From positions 25,700 through 89,699 of the forward strand of contig JAIEMS010000018.1 in assembly GCA_019751915.1 (NCBI GenBank): a DNA stretch of 64,000 nucleotides, in the 5' to 3' direction. This DNA is from Burkholderiaceae bacterium. Lineage in GTDB: Bacteria; Pseudomonadota; Gammaproteobacteria; Burkholderiales; Burkholderiaceae_C. Of this stretch, positions 62,154 to 64,000 are shown piece after piece. How positions within the stretch are numbered: position 1 is the stretch's first letter; every line of letters begins with the position of its first letter. Under the pieces are notes generated by a model. That model saw nothing but the letters and a program-made list of their open reading frames with translations, ran no database searches and was not told the origin of the DNA. The translations under genes were made by a program, and so were the position numbers.

Positions 62154-63317
62154 TTAACTATAATTTTTAGCGTATTCTGTGAATAAGTTTTTATCATTAC
62201 ATTCATGAGAATATTCTGCAAACCCATTGCCATCTTTTTGAACTTCAAGATATCTGCATCCCGCATTGTATGCGGAAATTGATTTATTCATAAATTCTGA
62301 AACAATATCAAGCCGCTCTTGAGGGCTTCTCTCCTTTCCCTTATTCTTGATAAAGCATTTATCAAGCGCGCCCCAATCTAGCCAAATAAAAATCATGTTA
62401 TTTGTTTTGCAATATTCTATCTTTTTACGATGCTTTAAATCAATATACCCTCGCAGAGGATCGCTTAAATCTGGGTAATGATGCCTACCCTGAACTTCGA
62501 TAGCTAAACTGACGGGAGAATTATTTATCTTCAGAAAAATCTGTATATCAAGCTCAAGGCTTCTTGCACCATTATTAACTGGACGATCTCCATGAAGCAA
62601 CCAGCTTCCAACTGCACCATTCTTTTTGCAAGAAAACAACTTTTCAATATCTTTTAATAAAACAACCTCACCTTTGGACTGCCCATAAGTTCGGAGACTA
62701 CCACCTTGACTGCAGTAATAAATTATATTGATAATATACTCACTAATTATTTCTATAAGTAGTTCGTATTTAATCTTATCTGAAATTTCAATTGACGCAA
62801 TACCCGACTCGCTGACCCCAAAAAATTTTCTTATACTAATGGCTGGCAGCCCATTAATCCAGCCTATATTTTTTCCATCCCCATACCAATTGAATTTTCG
62901 AAGAAAACTATCAGCAGAAAAATTCCCTTCAACTGGATTTCTAAATTCAATAGATATATCTCCGCCTTTTACACTAATATTTAAAATATCATTTCCTTGG
63001 CAATTTTTACTGGAAAGTCCAATATAAAAGCAGGCGCGATAAGATGGACTACCTTTAAAGCCTTCCAAATGGCATTTTTCGTCGATAAATATTCCATCTA
63101 TTTTCAGCAATCTTGACATTATTCTCCATGCAGAATCAAGCCTCCCTTTAAAGGCAATAGATTTTTCTTTATTAATAACTTTCTTACCTCCAATCGCCGC
63201 CAACTCCTCCTCATAAAGCAAATCAAAAGGCCTGTTTAAATCTTTATTTTGATTATTTTTATCAGAACAAAACATCCAATAATTTGCCTCATTGACAAAA
63301 TTATTATACCAAGTCAT
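62154..63317 (-). CDS. Unknown AT-rich-island protein with PD-(D/E)XK-like C-terminal region
   Basis: A 387-residue soluble protein coded with many AT-rich codons, unlike the rest of the window. I do not recognise the first ~240 residues (mixed alpha/beta, e.g. ISIEFRNPVEGNFSADSFLRKFNWYGDG). Residues ~253-320 (LELDIQIFLKINN...LAIEVQGRHHY...KIEYCKTNNMIFIWLDW) have the order Asp257, Glu274-x-Gln276 and a conserved His, resembling Vsr/DUF559-type PD-(D/E)XK nucleases. With the Mrr-like gene just upstream it may be a restriction or defence nuclease. The ATG at 63317 is chosen; an in-frame start lies at 63365. Function is not established. Confidence 0.6.
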   Translation of the reverse strand: MTWYNNFVNEANYWMFCSDKNNQNKDLNRPFDLLYEEELAAIGGKKVINKEKSIAFKGRLDSAWRIMSRLLKIDGIFIDEKCHLEGFKGSPSYRACFYIGLSSKNCQGNDILNISVKGGDISIEFRNPVEGNFSADSFLRKFNWYGDGKNIGWINGLPAISIRKFFGVSESGIASIEISDKIKYELLIEIISEYIINIIYYCSQGGSLRTYGQSKGEVVLLKDIEKLFSCKKNGAVGSWLLHGDRPVNNGARSLELDIQIFLKINNSPVSLAIEVQGRHHYPDLSDPLRGYIDLKHRKKIEYCKTNNMIFIWLDWGALDKCFIKNKGKERSPQERLDIVSEFMNKSISAYNAGCRYLEVQKDGNGFAEYSHECNDKNLFTEYAKNYS

Positions 63318-63405
63318 AAAGCAACCCCCATAAACAACCCTACCAATAAAGGCCTGAAAAATCAAAAAATATTACAAAAATAACAAATAACTTAAAAACT
63401 ATCGG

Positions 63406-63909
63406 CTACTCATTGATAGCTCCTCTATAGTCAATGACTTTTCCGTTTTTATCTGTAAGTGTAATAGTAATTGCATCACTCGTATTTACCGAGCTAGATA
63501 GTCCGACGCAAAATTTATTAATGAACTTCATAAAATAATCAGTAGTTGTTGAATTTTCATTTAATACAACTTCGATAATTCCCGCTTTAGCAGCAACCTT
63601 CTTTGCACCCTCTTGAAGGCCTATTGGTGAAACTAATATTCCTCCAGATGCCCCTGTATCTTGGATAGTCCATGCAAGAGCGCCTGTAATTGCTTGGCTA
63701 ATTCCACTTCTTGTGTGTCGCTTGCATTCGACAACTATAAAATTACCATCATCATCCGAGCAGCCTTTGGCATCAATTTCCCACTCGGTACCACTGCTTC
63801 CTGCAACAACTTGCTTGCCTTCAAATTTTCCGACACCGAAATTTTCAGCAAACTGACCAAGCAAATACGCAGAAACTTCCTCGTATGTTTTCCATTGCAT
63901 CGCAGGCAT
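63406..63909 (-). CDS. Mrr-catalytic-domain restriction endonuclease
   Basis: A 167-residue protein with the nuclease core of Mrr-type restriction enzymes. EWEIDAKG (Asp46) and FIVVECKRHTR (Glu61-x-Lys63) form a D...ExK site, and QAITGALAWTIQDTGASGGILVSP is the following conserved helix and strand. No separate DNA-binding domain is present. AAGGA lies four bases before the ATG at 63909, settling the start. It is 88 bases upstream of the unknown gene on the same strand, so the two may be transcribed together. AT-rich codons suggest recent acquisition. Confidence 0.78.
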   Translation of the reverse strand: MPAMQWKTYEEVSAYLLGQFAENFGVGKFEGKQVVAGSSGTEWEIDAKGCSDDDGNFIVVECKRHTRSGISQAITGALAWTIQDTGASGGILVSPIGLQEGAKKVAAKAGIIEVVLNENSTTTDYFMKFINKFCVGLSSSVNTSDAITITLTDKNGKVIDYRGAINE

Positions 63910-64000
63910 AGATTCCTTCTTTTAGAGTGGCTAACACAACTTATTTTGAGAGGCCGCCTAGCGTTATGCTTCAGCCATCATGGCCCGACGTCCCCTCAGC
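63910..64000. other. Right edge of AT-rich island; no gene seen
   Basis: Composition returns to GC-rich at about 63948. The bases GCCTAGCGTTATGC near 63953-63966 resemble half of an integron attC core, but no matching half of proper size is present. The window ends before the next gene. Confidence 0.3.

Noticed and set aside
63953..63966. attC-like core (GCCTAGCGTTATGC) at the edge of the AT-rich island
   Set aside because: The paired core sites would be only about 40 bases apart and do not match the RYYYAAC/GTTRRRY rule; no integrase is in view.
1..64000. CRISPR arrays, rRNA genes, prophage or transposase genes
   Set aside because: No regularly spaced direct repeats, rRNA signatures, phage structural genes or transposase motifs were seen on either strand.

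Overview
The window looks like chromosomal DNA of a betaproteobacterium, most likely order Burkholderiales and probably family Comamonadaceae. The reasons are moderately GC-rich DNA, the gene content and order (FmdB-DUF502-aspS, ffh divergent from a ypjD-like gene, accBC-prmA, PP0621-pilS-pilR-ampD, ubiquinone genes), and dispersed short repeats of a type I associate with that family. This is inference from gene content, not a database match. There is no rRNA, prophage, transposase or CRISPR array.

Region by region: 1-3088 holds the 3' end of a large FAD/Fe-S oxidoreductase, a HIT protein and a DUF971 protein. 3216-7185 is a ubiquinone block (ubiE, a Tim44-like membrane protein, ubiJ, ubiB). 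7201-11559 holds a sodium:solute symporter, FmdB, a DUF502 membrane protein and aspS. 11642-12565 is an Mrr-type restriction gene with an AT-rich first half. 12656-20435 is housekeeping: ychF, a UbiH-type hydroxylase, a DsbC-type protein, an M61 peptidase, an enoyl-CoA hydratase, tRNA-Met, a small exported protein and miaB.

20460-39146 is a complete-looking phenylacetate (phenylacetyl-CoA) catabolic island. It runs from the repressor gene paaX (reverse) to a LivHMGF-type ABC importer, then paaN, paaG, paaH, paaI, paaK, a 3-oxoadipyl-CoA thiolase, the importer's probable binding protein, an enoyl-CoA hydratase, and paaABCDE. Together these would import phenylacetate or a related acid, activate it (PaaK), epoxidise the ring with O2 (PaaABCDE), isomerise it (PaaG), oxidise the opened ring (PaaN) and beta-oxidise the product to acetyl-CoA and succinyl-CoA. 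The LivF ATPase carries an N-terminal hemerythrin-like domain, which is unusual.

39371-45747 has ffh, a CcsA/YpjD-like membrane protein, PP0621, the PilS-PilR two-component pair and ampD. 45751-51227 is the class I ribonucleotide reductase operon. It is preceded by two NrdR-box-like sites 31 bp apart, and nrdA is interrupted by a 378-residue intein with a LAGLIDADG endonuclease. The residue after the intein is Gly, not Cys/Ser/Thr, so canonical splicing should be blocked. This is the most striking feature of the window. 51379-58525 holds a histone-H1-like Ala/Lys protein, then mostly reverse genes: a PfkB kinase, a zinc-ribbon DUF3426 protein, prmA, accC, accB, a TlpA-like thioredoxin and an unknown protein. 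58640-62082 holds mpl, an HDOD protein and a TSUP permease.

The last 1.9 kb (about 62140-63945) is an AT-rich insert with two reverse genes, an Mrr-type endonuclease and an unknown protein with a PD-(D/E)XK-like C-terminal region. It is a candidate mobile defence cassette.
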